Below, piece after piece: positions 15,860 through 24,212 of a stretch of DNA of 64,000 nucleotides (position 1 is the stretch's first letter; the number at the start of each line of letters is the position of its first letter). This stretch comes from CAXNKG01 sp964202965 (GTDB taxonomy: Bacteria > Acidobacteriota > Vicinamibacteria > Vicinamibacterales > UBA2999): NCBI GenBank assembly GCA_964202965.1, contig CAXNKG010000003.1:68990-132989 (forward strand). Direction: 5' to 3'. Both the position numbers and the translations under genes were made by a program. Below the pieces are notes generated by a model. That model did not search any database, was not told where the DNA came from, and saw only the letters and a program-made list of their open reading frames with translations.

Positions 15860-16358
15860 GGGTTCCTGAAGTTCCTAGGGTTCCTGAGGTTCCTAGGGTT
15901 CCTGAGGTTCCTAGGGTTCCTGAGGTTCCTAGGGTTCCTGGGGTTCCTGGAGTGCCTGAAGTTCCTGGGGTGCCGCCGACCTGGGGCTCGTATTTCGACG
16001 GGCACTTCGCGGTCATGCTGGTCGCGTGGAAGCCGTCCTCCGCGAGCGTGCCCTGAAGCACCACCTCAGACTCGTTCTTGAACGTGTCGGGAACGACGCC
16101 CGTATACGTGGCGCGTACCACGTGCCCCTTGCTGTGCATCTCGAAGCTGTAGTCGAGGGAGTCGCGCTTGCGGCGGATGTCCCTGGCGTAGCCGTGAATC
16201 TGGAGCGGCTTGCCGTACCAGGGTGCCGGCTGGACCATCACTTCCTCGACGTGCTTGTAGTACTGCGCGCTCTCGCCGAGCGTGGAATAGAGCAGCCCCC
16301 CGAAGGCGAGGGTCAGCACCACGCCGGTGATCCCGATTTTCGCGGCTTTGTGACTCAT
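15843..16358 (-). CDS. ccmE: Cys-type (CXXXY) heme chaperone CcmE with repeat-encoded tail
   Basis: The ATG at 16358 (MSHKAAKIGITGVVL) gives 171 residues: one N-terminal membrane anchor (about 8-27) and the OB-fold heme chaperone. In place of the usual HxxxY heme-attachment motif it has C119-P-S-K-Y123, the CXXXY variant known from archaeal and Desulfovibrio-type systems. After residue 128 the protein consists only of G-T-P/L/S triplets to the end, encoded by a nine-base tandem repeat. The first 20 codons of the longer open frame overlap the maf 3' region and were excluded. Confidence 0.9.
   Translation of the reverse strand: MSHKAAKIGITGVVLTLAFGGLLYSTLGESAQYYKHVEEVMVQPAPWYGKPLQIHGYARDIRRKRDSLDYSFEMHSKGHVVRATYTGVVPDTFKNESEVVLQGTLAEDGFHATSMTAKCPSKYEPQVGGTPGTSGTPGTPGTLGTSGTLGTSGTLGTSGTLGTSGTPSTSY
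15862..15969. repeat. Nine-base tandem repeat (GTTCCTNNG) encoding the CcmE tail
   Basis: About twelve units with GTTCCT recurring every 9 nt from 15862 to 15966, alternating GA and AG spacers so that the higher period is 18. Because nine is a multiple of three, the array stays in frame and encodes Gly-Thr-Leu/Ser/Pro repeats. Confidence 0.9.
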
Positions 16359-16387
16359 AGGTAAGGACTTCTGCCCCTCAGGTGCCC

Positions 16388-16951
16388 TCAGGATACCAAT
16401 ATTCCCGCGTTCTTGCACAGGTCGTAGACAAGGCCAACCGGCAGCCCGACCACATTCGTATAGGGGCCGGAAATCGTCGTCACAAAGCGCGAGGCCAGCC
16501 CCTGGATCGCATACGCGCCCGCCTTGTCCGAGGGCTCGCCAGACGCCACGTACCAGTCGATGTCCCCGTCCGTGAGCGGCGCGAAGTGGACGGTGGTGGA
16601 TGCGATCTCCGTCTGGAGCGCCCCAAACGCGAGGCAGACCCCCGTCAACACCACGTGCGCTCGCCCCGACAGCATCCGCAGCATCCGCTTCGCGTCCGCT
16701 GCGTCAGCCGGCTTTCCGAGAATGTCGTCCCCGCAGACGACCACCGTATCGGCCCCGAGCACCGGCCGCCCCGCTGCCCTGTCAATCACCGCGCGTGCCT
16801 TGGCTTCGGCGAGCCGCGCGACGTAGGCGTCCGCAGCTTCGCCGTCGCGCCGCGTCTCGTCGACGTCCGCCGTCAGCACGTCGAACGCGATGCCCGCCGC
16901 GCGGAGCAGCTCGGCTCGTCTGGGTGACGCCGACGCCAGGACTAGCCGCAC
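16388..16951 (-). CDS. maf: Maf-family nucleoside triphosphate pyrophosphatase
   Basis: This 187-residue Maf/YhdE house-cleaning enzyme hydrolyses dTTP, UTP or modified pyrimidine triphosphates. SASPRR at 7-12, the conserved ADVDETRR, GADTVVV and SDKAGAYAIQG segments are all present. The start is GTG at 16951. It lies 29 nt upstream of ccmE on the same strand and may share its transcript. Confidence 0.92.
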   Translation of the reverse strand: MRLVLASASPRRAELLRAAGIAFDVLTADVDETRRDGEAADAYVARLAEAKARAVIDRAAGRPVLGADTVVVCGDDILGKPADAADAKRMLRMLSGRAHVVLTGVCLAFGALQTEIASTTVHFAPLTDGDIDWYVASGEPSDKAGAYAIQGLASRFVTTISGPYTNVVGLPVGLVYDLCKNAGILVS

Positions 16952-16961
16952 CGTCGCACCA

Positions 16962-19691
16962 CTACCGTGCCGTGTCTGGCGTCCAGTTTTGGATGAGCGT
17001 GATCGGTGCGGTCGCCTCGTCCAGGCCCGTGTTGATCAGGATCCGGCCGTCCCGGGCGATGTCGTAATTCGTTCCCACACCCAGGTCCGTGCCGACCCCG
17101 ACGATCCGGGTCCGAAAGAGCGCCACCGGCCGGCCGGGTTCCAGCGTCGCGCCGCGGACGGCGATCGGCGCCGCCATCAGGGTCCCATCCGGCGCGAGGT
17201 ACAGGATCTCCCTGCCCCCGGGCCCCCACCGGGGAGTGATCCCGCCCGTCGTCGACACCTGCCACTGCCCGCCGCCGCGTCCTTCGGCCGCGCCTGGAGC
17301 GGCGGGTCCCGAAAAGGGCCGCACATGAATCTCAAACCGTCCCGATTCGTTCGACTGATACGCCACCCAGCGCCCATCCGTGGAAAACTGGGCCCGCCGT
17401 TCATCGAACGGCGTCTTCAGCCACACCACCGGCGTGCGATCGCCGGCCAGGGGGACGACCCAGAGGTCCCACGATGTTTGCGGATCGAGGCTGTGATAGA
17501 GGAGGAACCGGCCGTCGGACGACCAATCACTCGCAGACTTGTCCTGCGGCGATGCCACCAGCAGGTCGTCGCTCCCGCCGCCGCTCGCGAGCTTCTGATA
17601 GAGATCGCGGCGGCCCGTCCGATTCGAGTCGAAGACGATCCGGCTCCCATCCGGCGACCAGAGGGGAAAGAGATCGAGACTGGGGTCGAAGGTGACGCGG
17701 GTCGTCCGGTCCGCGTCCAGGAGCCAGATGTCGATGTTACCCTGCACCCTGCGGCGAACCACCACCCGGCGGCCGTCGGGGGACAAACGCGGATTCAGGA
17801 GACCGTTCTCATCCGGCGCGCCCACTGTGCCCAGTACCTGGCCCGCGCGGTCGAACCAGGTCAGTTGACGCCGGGTGCTCCCGCCCGACCGGTACGCCAC
17901 CAAGCCGGTCGCCGAAACCGACACGGCTCTGGCAAGAGAATTCCCGTCGATCGCGATCTGGTCGGCCACGGTGACCGGATCGCCGGTCAGCGCCCGCCGC
18001 GTCAGGTCCAGGCGCTGGGCCAGCAAGGTGCCGCCGCGGACAAACCACAGCCAACCACCCTCGCCAGAGGCGTCGGCGGGCCCAGGCCCGGCGGGGGCGA
18101 AGACGCCGGCCGCATCGGCCGTCGTCAGCCTGGTCGTCTCCGGCGCGTCCAGCGAGCCGAGGTATATGCCCTGCGTGTCCGGCGTCCCCTGCGCGTAGAA
18201 CAGGAACCGCCGGCCGCCGGGCAGAAACTGCGGAAACCGGTGGCTCGTCTGCTTCGCCAGCGTTGTCACCGCCGCAGCCTCCCCGCCCGAGGCCGCGATG
18301 CGGAACAACGGACTCGTTGTGGTCCGCGTAAAGAGCAGGACCCCGTCCGCACTCCACGTACCCCCGCGATTGGTGGCAGTGGTCAGCGTCTGCGGCGATC
18401 CGCCGGCGAGGTCCGCCCGCTTCAGCGCGGTGCCATCGAAGAAGCCCACCGACCGGCTGTCGGGCGACCAGAAGGGGTCGCTGGCGTTCTCGGTCCCCGC
18501 CAGCGGCTGCGCCGTCGCGGTGTCGAGCGGCCGCAGCCACAGCCGAGGCACGCCCTCGCCGGACGCGACGAACACGATCTGCCGGCCGTCGGGGGAGAGC
18601 GCGAAGGACGTCGGATCGTCGGTCTCCGGCGTGACGATGTCGGTGCGCGTCTCGGGTGGCGCGGGCGGCGGCGTCTCGCGCAGATGGCGAAGCGCGGGAA
18701 GAGCCAGCGCCGCGGCCAACACGGCTGCGCCGGCGAAGGCCACCATCCACGCGACCCGTCCGCGTGACGTCGATGCTGTCGCTGACGCGGCGACACCCTC
18801 TGGGGCCGACGGCGCCGCCAACGCCTCCTCGATGTCCAGTCTCGCGGCCGCGGCCGAATCGAGCCGCCGCTTGCGGTCCTTCTCCAGGCAGCGGCGCAGC
18901 AGGCGGCGAAGGGCGGGGGGCGTCGCTGAGGGCAACGTCTTCCACTCGGGCTCGGTCTTCAGCACCGCCGCGAGCGTGTCGGAGACCGTCGCGCCTTCGA
19001 ACAGCCGCGTCCCCGTGAGCATCTCCCACAACACCACGCCGAAGGCCCACAGGTCCGCGCGCTTGTCCACGTCCTGACCGCGCGCCTGCTCCGGCGACAT
19101 GTACGCCGCCGTGCCGAGAATCATCCCGACGCCCGTCATCATCGCGGGCGTCGTGATGGTCGGCGCCTGAGACAGGGCTTGCCCCGCCGAAGCGCGAAGC
19201 GCGGAGGTGGGTTCCATCGCCTTCGCCAACCCGAAGTCGAGCACTTTCACCGTGCCGTCACTGCGCACCTTGATGTTGGCGGGCTTGAGGTCGCGATGAA
19301 CGACCCCCTGCTCGTGCGCCGCTTCGAGCGCGTCGGCGATTTGCTTCGCGATCGGCAACGCTTCGTCGACGGGGATGGCTCCGCGCGCGATGCGCTGCGA
19401 CAGATCCTCGCCCTCGACCAGCTCCATCACGAGCGCGTGGACATCGCCCGCCTGTTCGAGGCCGTGAATGATCGCGATGTTGGGATGGTTCAGCGAGGCC
19501 AGCGTCTTCGCTTCCCGCTCGAAGCGCGCGAGGCGATCCGCGTCGTGCGCGAACGCCTCGGGCAGCACCTTCAGCGCGACGTCGCGATTGAGCTTCGTGT
19601 CGCGGGCGCGGTAGACCTGCCCCATGCCCCCTTCGCCAATCTGCGCGAGGACGTCGTACACGCCGAGGCGGGTGCCGGAGGTCAGGGACAA
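16962..19691 (-). CDS. Receptor-type Ser/Thr protein kinase with TolB-like propeller
   Basis: From the TTG at 19691 the protein has 909 residues. The kinase domain (about 10-280) is complete: GEGGMGQVYRA, K41, HRDLKPAN from 132, DFG 152-154 and SPEQARG. A single helix at 313-335 (VAWMVAFAGAAVLAAALAL) crosses the membrane, and the outer 570 residues are WD40-like PD40 repeats (ALSPDGRQIVFVASG, WSPDGSRIVFDSNRTG, LSPDGRRVVVRRR). The start is supported by homology with the paralogue at 54955 and a TATAAT 9 nt upstream. The ligand and targets are unknown. Confidence 0.93.
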   Translation of the reverse strand: MSLTSGTRLGVYDVLAQIGEGGMGQVYRARDTKLNRDVALKVLPEAFAHDADRLARFEREAKTLASLNHPNIAIIHGLEQAGDVHALVMELVEGEDLSQRIARGAIPVDEALPIAKQIADALEAAHEQGVVHRDLKPANIKVRSDGTVKVLDFGLAKAMEPTSALRASAGQALSQAPTITTPAMMTGVGMILGTAAYMSPEQARGQDVDKRADLWAFGVVLWEMLTGTRLFEGATVSDTLAAVLKTEPEWKTLPSATPPALRRLLRRCLEKDRKRRLDSAAAARLDIEEALAAPSAPEGVAASATASTSRGRVAWMVAFAGAAVLAAALALPALRHLRETPPPAPPETRTDIVTPETDDPTSFALSPDGRQIVFVASGEGVPRLWLRPLDTATAQPLAGTENASDPFWSPDSRSVGFFDGTALKRADLAGGSPQTLTTATNRGGTWSADGVLLFTRTTTSPLFRIAASGGEAAAVTTLAKQTSHRFPQFLPGGRRFLFYAQGTPDTQGIYLGSLDAPETTRLTTADAAGVFAPAGPGPADASGEGGWLWFVRGGTLLAQRLDLTRRALTGDPVTVADQIAIDGNSLARAVSVSATGLVAYRSGGSTRRQLTWFDRAGQVLGTVGAPDENGLLNPRLSPDGRRVVVRRRVQGNIDIWLLDADRTTRVTFDPSLDLFPLWSPDGSRIVFDSNRTGRRDLYQKLASGGGSDDLLVASPQDKSASDWSSDGRFLLYHSLDPQTSWDLWVVPLAGDRTPVVWLKTPFDERRAQFSTDGRWVAYQSNESGRFEIHVRPFSGPAAPGAAEGRGGGQWQVSTTGGITPRWGPGGREILYLAPDGTLMAAPIAVRGATLEPGRPVALFRTRIVGVGTDLGVGTNYDIARDGRILINTGLDEATAPITLIQNWTPDTAR

Positions 19692-19700
19692 GGCAGCAGG

Positions 19701-19706
19701 ATTATA
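19701..19706 (-). promoter_or_regulatory. -10 hexamer TATAAT for the kinase gene
   Basis: A perfect consensus TATAAT on the minus strand, 9 nt before the TTG start at 19691; it argues against the longer upstream frame. Confidence 0.55.
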
Positions 19707-19707
19707 T

Positions 19708-19736
19708 GTGCGAGGGTGCGAGGTGCGAGGGCGACG
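19708..19736. repeat. GTGCGAG heptads in a divergent promoter
   Basis: TGCGAG recurs at 19709, 19717 and 19724, followed by GCGACG, between the divergent kinase and DUF721 genes. Spacing is eight then seven bases. Confidence 0.5.
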
Positions 19737-19768
19737 CCGATGCCAGGACCAGTCCGCGCGCCCAATGC

Positions 19769-19774
19769 TATCCT
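19769..19774 (+). promoter_or_regulatory. -10 hexamer TATCCT for the DUF721 gene
   Basis: TATCCT ends 7 nt before the GTG at 19782 and lies after the alternative ATG at 19740, favouring the GTG. Confidence 0.45.
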
Positions 19775-19781
19775 CCTCGGC

Positions 19782-20060
19782 GTGGTTCCGGTCCATCAGA
19801 TCCTTCCAGACGTCGTGACGTCAGTGGTCCGCAAGGCGCCGCTGACGCCGCAGAAAGTCGCGTTCGCCTGGCGCATGGCCGTCGGCGCGCGGGTCGCCGG
19901 CGCGACGCAGATCGACCTGAGGAGCGGCACCCTGCACGTGCGGGCCACGGAAGCCGGCTGGCTGCGGGAAGTCGAGCACTCGGCCGCCATGATTCGCTCG
20001 CGCATGGGGGCCTTCCTGGGTCCCGACGTCATCCGATTCATCAAAGTCGCGGCCGGCTGA
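19782..20060 (+). CDS. DUF721 (DciA-like) protein
   Basis: From GTG 19782 the product has 92 residues (VVPVHQILPDVVTSVVRKAPLTP, then FAWRMAVGARVAGATQIDLRSGTLHVRATEAGWLREVE), the KH-like fold of the DUF721 family. DciA members load the replicative helicase in bacteria that lack DnaC/DnaI, so a DnaB-loading role is possible, though this copy is shorter than classical DciA. An ATG at 19740 would add 14 residues. It is divergent from the kinase gene. Confidence 0.7.
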   Translation: MVPVHQILPDVVTSVVRKAPLTPQKVAFAWRMAVGARVAGATQIDLRSGTLHVRATEAGWLREVEHSAAMIRSRMGAFLGPDVIRFIKVAAG

Positions 20061-20179
20061 TCGGCATACGACCACGCGTCGCCGCGTCGCGCTCTGACCA
20101 GGTTCGTGCGGACGTGTCACGTGCCTTGCAAATCGTCCCCGACGATGGCATCGTCGTCGTCGAAATGGGGAGACACGCC

Positions 20180-20740
20180 ATGGCACCAGCGCCGCACCTG
20201 ACGACCGACGAGTATCTGCGGACTCCTGAGACATCGCGGCCCACTGAAGTCGTGTTCGGCGCGCTGCGCGTGGCGGACGCCCCCGCGGTGCGCCATCAGC
20301 AGGCCGTCTGTGCGTTCCTGCTGGCGCTCGCTCCCCACGTTCGTGCCCAGCGCCTCGGTCACGTACTGCTTTCACCGCTCGACGTGATTCTCGACTGGGA
20401 GCGCGCGCTGATCCTGCAACCGGACCTGGTGTACGTGTCGCACGAGCGCTGGAACATCCAGAAGGGGAAGATCGTGGGCGCGCCCGACATGGTCCTCGAG
20501 GTCCTGTCGCCGAACCCGCGGCTGGGCGACCTCAACGAACGCCTCAACTGGTTCGCGCAGTACGGCGTGCGTGAGATCTGGCTGCTCCACCAGGCCGGCG
20601 AACGGTTCGAGATCCTCGAAGCCGGCGGCGGGCGTATTGCGGCGCGGCGGGTCTATGACTACGCCACCCTCCTGAAGTCGGCGGTGTTCCCGGATCTCTC
20701 GCTGTCGATTGCCGACATTCTGAGCGGCGGCGACGTCTGA
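20180..20740 (+). CDS. Uma2-family (DUF820) putative endonuclease
   Basis: The ATG at 20180 follows a GGGGAG Shine-Dalgarno by about 8 nt; an ATG at 20165 is an alternative. The 186-residue protein has the Uma2 restriction-endonuclease-like core: PD at 81-82, E107 in LEVLSPNP, and ERLNWFAQYGVREIWLL, which aligns with the family's Lys/Tyr helix and strand. These proteins are abundant in acidobacteria and cyanobacteria and are suspected mobile or repair nucleases; none has a settled role. Confidence 0.75.
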   Translation: MAPAPHLTTDEYLRTPETSRPTEVVFGALRVADAPAVRHQQAVCAFLLALAPHVRAQRLGHVLLSPLDVILDWERALILQPDLVYVSHERWNIQKGKIVGAPDMVLEVLSPNPRLGDLNERLNWFAQYGVREIWLLHQAGERFEILEAGGGRIAARRVYDYATLLKSAVFPDLSLSIADILSGGDV

Positions 20741-20752
20741 GCGTGTATCGGA

Positions 20753-20799
20753 CAGGCAGGAGCCGCTTCAATTCGTCGTCGAAGTGCTGCACGACCGGC
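20753..20799 (-). pseudogene. Relic of a kinase-gene 3' end
   Basis: The minus strand reads VVQHFDDELKRLLPV, which matches the last residues of the kinase at 54955-57672 (VIQHFDEELKRLVPVN). Nothing else of the gene remains; the relic lies in the leader of the next plus-strand gene. Confidence 0.6.
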
Positions 20800-20836
20800 C
20801 GTGATGTAGAGTGTTCCCTCCACAGAGGAGCCGACA

Positions 20837-21739
20837 ATGACACTCAGCCGATCGCTCAGCATCGCTGCTCTTACCCTGGTCGCCGGCGTCGCGTACGCCC
20901 AGGCGCCGGACTTCAGCAAGGTCGAGATCAAGACCAATAAGGTCGCGGACAACTTCTTCACGCTGGAAGGCCAGGGCGGCACCATCGGGCTCCTCGTCGG
21001 CCCCGACGGCGTCTTCATGGTCGACACGCAGTTCGCCCCGTTGAGCGAAAAGATCGCGGCCGCCATCAAGACGCTGACGCCGCAGCCGATCAAGTTTGTC
21101 GTCAACACGCACCTGCACGGCGACCACACGGGCGGGGACGAGAATTTCGGGAAGATGGGCGCGACGATCATTTCACGCGAGGAGCTGCGCTTCCGCCTCG
21201 CCCACCCGAATCCGCAGGCGAGCGGCGCGCCCGGCGTCCCGATGGCGGCCGCCGGCCTTCCCAGACAGACCTATCGCGACACGCTGACGCTGCACCTGAA
21301 CGGTGAAGAGGTGCAGCTCATCGCCGTGCCGCGGGCGCATACCGACGGCGACACGATGGTCTATTTCCGGGGCCTCGACATCATCATGACGGGCGACTTC
21401 TACCGGTCCATTCAGTATCCGAACGTGGACCGGAACAACGGCGGGAGCGTCCAGGGCCTCATCGACGGCCTCGGCGCGGTCATCGGGCGCGCCGGCCCGA
21501 ACACGAAGATCATTCCGGGACACGGGCCGACGGTCGACCGCGCGGCGGTGGCCGCCCATCGCGACGTGGCGCTGGCGATTCGCAACCGCGTGGCGGCGCT
21601 GGTGGCGCAGGGCCGGAGCGAGGACGAAGTGGTGGCGGCCAAGGTGAACGCCGACCTGGATGCCCGCGTCCAGCAGCCGGCGATGACCGGCGAGCGGTTC
21701 GTGCGGCAGGTCTACGCCGACGTGCGCGCCGGCCGGTAG
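20837..21739 (+). CDS. Secreted MBL-fold metallo-hydrolase
   Basis: This 300-residue protein has a signal peptide cleaved after AYA-QA (residue 21 or so) and the zinc motif HLHGDHTGG from H92 (H92, H94, D96, H97), with later VPRAHTDGDTMVYF and PGHGPTVDRAA supplying other ligands. This is the quinoprotein-relay or cyclase-like MBL group rather than a proven beta-lactamase. GAGGAG at 20825-20830 is a good ribosome-binding site and TAGAGT at 20807-20812 a likely -10, giving a normal short leader. Confidence 0.85.
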   Translation: MTLSRSLSIAALTLVAGVAYAQAPDFSKVEIKTNKVADNFFTLEGQGGTIGLLVGPDGVFMVDTQFAPLSEKIAAAIKTLTPQPIKFVVNTHLHGDHTGGDENFGKMGATIISREELRFRLAHPNPQASGAPGVPMAAAGLPRQTYRDTLTLHLNGEEVQLIAVPRAHTDGDTMVYFRGLDIIMTGDFYRSIQYPNVDRNNGGSVQGLIDGLGAVIGRAGPNTKIIPGHGPTVDRAAVAAHRDVALAIRNRVAALVAQGRSEDEVVAAKVNADLDARVQQPAMTGERFVRQVYADVRAGR

Positions 21740-21762
21740 ATCACAGCCGGCCCCTCGTCACA

Positions 21763-22626
21763 CTACCGCCTGATCTGCGTGCGGTGCATCACACGGCGCG
21801 CCGCGGGATCGAAGGCGTCACGGCGATGCATCGTGCAGCGGTTGTCCCACAACACGAGGTCACCCACCTGCCACTGGTGCGTCCAGGCCAGAGACGCGCG
21901 AGTGGCCTCCGCCCAGACCTCGTCGAGCAGCGCGCCCGACTCCTCGAGCGACAGTCCTTCGATGTAGGCGTTGCGCCGGCGGCCCAGATAGAGGCCCGGC
22001 CGGCCTGTCTCGGGATGCTCGGAGACGAGAGGGTGCAGCGTGCCCGGCGACGTGCGCGGATCGCCGGTCGGTGACACGCCCTGCCGGACGTAGCCGCCGC
22101 TGTTGTAGGTGCCGTCGTGCTTCACGCGCAGGCCCGCGACACGCTGCCGCAGCCGGTCCGGAAGCTGCGCCCAGGCCGCGGACATCGAACAGAAGCTCGT
22201 GTCGCCTCCGTGCGCCGGCACCTCGATCGCATAGAGCACGCTCGCCTTTGGCGGGTCGGGCAGGTACGACATGTCCGTGTGCCACACGGCTTCGCCCGCC
22301 CCGAGGCTCCCCACCGGCTCGCCGTTCTCGACGACGTTCGACACGACGTAGATCTCCGGGTGCCCCTCGACGAACCGCCGTCCGCTCTCCTGGATCGGCG
22401 CCTCGTCCAGGTCGCCAAAGCGACGGCTGAACGCCAGCAGATCCGCGTCGGTGAGCGGCTGGCCCCTGAAGAGCAGGACCTGATGATCGAGCCAGGCCTG
22501 GTAGATGACCGCGAACGCGTCCGCGTCGAGCCCACGCAGGTCGACGCCCTCGACGCGCGCCCCCAGGGCGGCGCCCGTCGGCACGACACGCGGAAGACGC
22601 CCATCCATCTTCACCTGCTGCGCCAT
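21763..22626 (-). CDS. TauD/TfdA-family Fe(II)/2-oxoglutarate dioxygenase
   Basis: This 287-residue enzyme has the HxD...H facial triad: H116 and D118 in WHTDMSY and H267 in DNRCTMHRR, with an Arg near the C-terminus for 2-oxoglutarate. The family oxidises taurine, aryloxyacetates or similar. It is transcribed 24 nt after an SLC13 carboxylate transporter gene, so it may act on a compound that transporter imports. TAGAGT lies 6 nt before the ATG. Confidence 0.88.
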   Translation of the reverse strand: MAQQVKMDGRLPRVVPTGAALGARVEGVDLRGLDADAFAVIYQAWLDHQVLLFRGQPLTDADLLAFSRRFGDLDEAPIQESGRRFVEGHPEIYVVSNVVENGEPVGSLGAGEAVWHTDMSYLPDPPKASVLYAIEVPAHGGDTSFCSMSAAWAQLPDRLRQRVAGLRVKHDGTYNSGGYVRQGVSPTGDPRTSPGTLHPLVSEHPETGRPGLYLGRRRNAYIEGLSLEESGALLDEVWAEATRASLAWTHQWQVGDLVLWDNRCTMHRRDAFDPAARRVMHRTQIRR

Positions 22627-22632
22627 GTGGGT

Positions 22633-22638
22633 ACTCTA
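22633..22638 (-). promoter_or_regulatory. -10 hexamer TAGAGT for the TauD-like gene
   Basis: On the minus strand it ends 6 nt before the ATG at 22626, suggesting its own leaderless transcript in addition to readthrough from the transporter. Confidence 0.4.
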
Positions 22639-22650
22639 TCGTCCACGATC

Positions 22651-24114
22651 TCAGAACCCAAGCGCCTGCCCGATCGACACCGCCACCGTCACGCAGACCG
22701 CCGCGGCCACGGTCATCCACAGTCCCGCCCGCGCCATGTCCCTGATCGAGAAATAGCCCGACGCGTACGGAATCACCGTCGTCGGACCCTCGCTCACCAG
22801 AATGAAGGCGAGCGACGAGGTGAATGCCGCCGGCGCCACCGTCGCCCAGACGTCGAGGTGCAGGTCGGTCGCGAGCGCCACCAGAATCGGCACGATGATG
22901 CTGGCTGTCACCGTGTTGCTCGAGAAGAGCAGGTGCAGCCCCGCCACCGCCATCACGATGACGAATGGCCGCACCAGTTCCGGGACCATCGTGATCTGCC
23001 CGAGCAGCACCCAGGCGAGCCAGCGGGCGGCGCCGCTCTCGAACACCGCCAGACCGAGCGAGAGCCCGGCCACGATGAGCATGATGCCGCCCCACTCGAT
23101 GTCCGCCTCCGCCTGCTTCCACGTCAGCACGCGGATACCGGGCAGGAAGAGCGCCAGCCCCCCGGCCAGCGCCACTGCCTCCACCGGCGGCTGGACTCGC
23201 CCGCCGCTCCACACGGCGAGAAGCGGCGTTGCCAGCCAGAGGGCGATCACCGTGCCAAAGACGACCAGGGTATTGCGCTCGACCGGCCGAAGCGGTCCCA
23301 GATCGGCGAGTTTCGCGCGGATGTCGGCGGTGGTGAACGGCAGACGTTCGATCTCCGGCGGGAAGAGCCACAGCAGCAGGCGCCAGGCAAACGGCACCAT
23401 CAGGATCGAGGCCGGAACGCCGTAGAGCATCCACCGCGTGAACGACACGTCGATCCCCGCCAGTTGCTTGAGCTGCGCAATCGCGACAAGGTTGGCTGCC
23501 GTTCCCGCCGGCGTCGCGATCCCGCCAATGAGCGGCCCGAAGGCCGTGGAGATCATGATCGCGCGCCCGACGTTGCTCTTCCCCGGCGACAGGGACGCGT
23601 CGCGCAGCAGCCCCACGCCGAGGGGAAAGAGCATGGCCGCCGCAGCCATATCCGTCACCCACCACGACACCGCCGTACCGACGACGAGTACGCCGAGGAG
23701 CACGTGGTCCGTCCTCGTCCCTACCCGCAGCAGAATCCGGTACACCAGTCGGGTGCCGAGCCCGGAGCGGGTGAACGCCGACGACAGCATCAGCACGCCG
23801 AGAAAAAACGTGACGATGGGATCGCCGAAGCCGGCCCTGACGACTGTTCGATAGTCGGCCAGGCCAAACACGGGAATCAGCACGACGACCAGCAGGGACG
23901 TGACGGCAAACGGGAGCGTCTCGGTGACCCACAGCGTGACGGCGAACGCCAGAATAGCCAGGCACGCCTGCCCCTGTGGGGTCAGCGCGATGGCGCCCTC
24001 GGCACGCGCAAGCGGAGGCGGCGAAGGCAGCAGGTAGATTGTCAGCAGAAGTCCCACCGCGGCCAGCAGGATGTAGGGTCTGCGGTCGGGAAGGGGCTGC
24101 GCGGTGCTCACCAT
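22651..24114 (-). CDS. SLC13/DASS-family anion:sodium symporter
   Basis: This 487-residue protein has roughly twelve hydrophobic helices. The first repeat's signature is GPLIGGIATPAGTAANL, and the C-terminal half has FSSNTVTASIIVPILVALA, the paired SNT-like motif that binds carboxylate and Na+. The family moves dicarboxylates, citrate or sulfate. There is no regulatory domain. It precedes the dioxygenase gene with a 24-nt gap. Confidence 0.87.
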   Translation of the reverse strand: MVSTAQPLPDRRPYILLAAVGLLLTIYLLPSPPPLARAEGAIALTPQGQACLAILAFAVTLWVTETLPFAVTSLLVVVLIPVFGLADYRTVVRAGFGDPIVTFFLGVLMLSSAFTRSGLGTRLVYRILLRVGTRTDHVLLGVLVVGTAVSWWVTDMAAAAMLFPLGVGLLRDASLSPGKSNVGRAIMISTAFGPLIGGIATPAGTAANLVAIAQLKQLAGIDVSFTRWMLYGVPASILMVPFAWRLLLWLFPPEIERLPFTTADIRAKLADLGPLRPVERNTLVVFGTVIALWLATPLLAVWSGGRVQPPVEAVALAGGLALFLPGIRVLTWKQAEADIEWGGIMLIVAGLSLGLAVFESGAARWLAWVLLGQITMVPELVRPFVIVMAVAGLHLLFSSNTVTASIIVPILVALATDLHLDVWATVAPAAFTSSLAFILVSEGPTTVIPYASGYFSIRDMARAGLWMTVAAAVCVTVAVSIGQALGF

Positions 24115-24200
24115 GCGGACTGGGTGGCGAGTGTAAGCCCCGCGGAGGCCCGAGGTCGAATGGGCGGAGTCCGGCCATCGGCACCCTGCGAGGAGACCGT

Positions 24201-24206
24201 TACAAT
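24201..24206 (+). promoter_or_regulatory. -10 hexamer TACAAT for the thiolase gene
   Basis: TACAAT ends 6 nt before the ATG at 24213; AGGAGA at 24191-24196 lies upstream of it and is too far away to serve as a ribosome-binding site. Confidence 0.5.
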
Positions 24207-24212
24207 CGTGCC

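Noticed and set aside
15862..15969. Possible CRISPR array
   Set aside because: Units are 9 bp with no spacers and lie inside the ccmE coding region; no cas gene is in the window.
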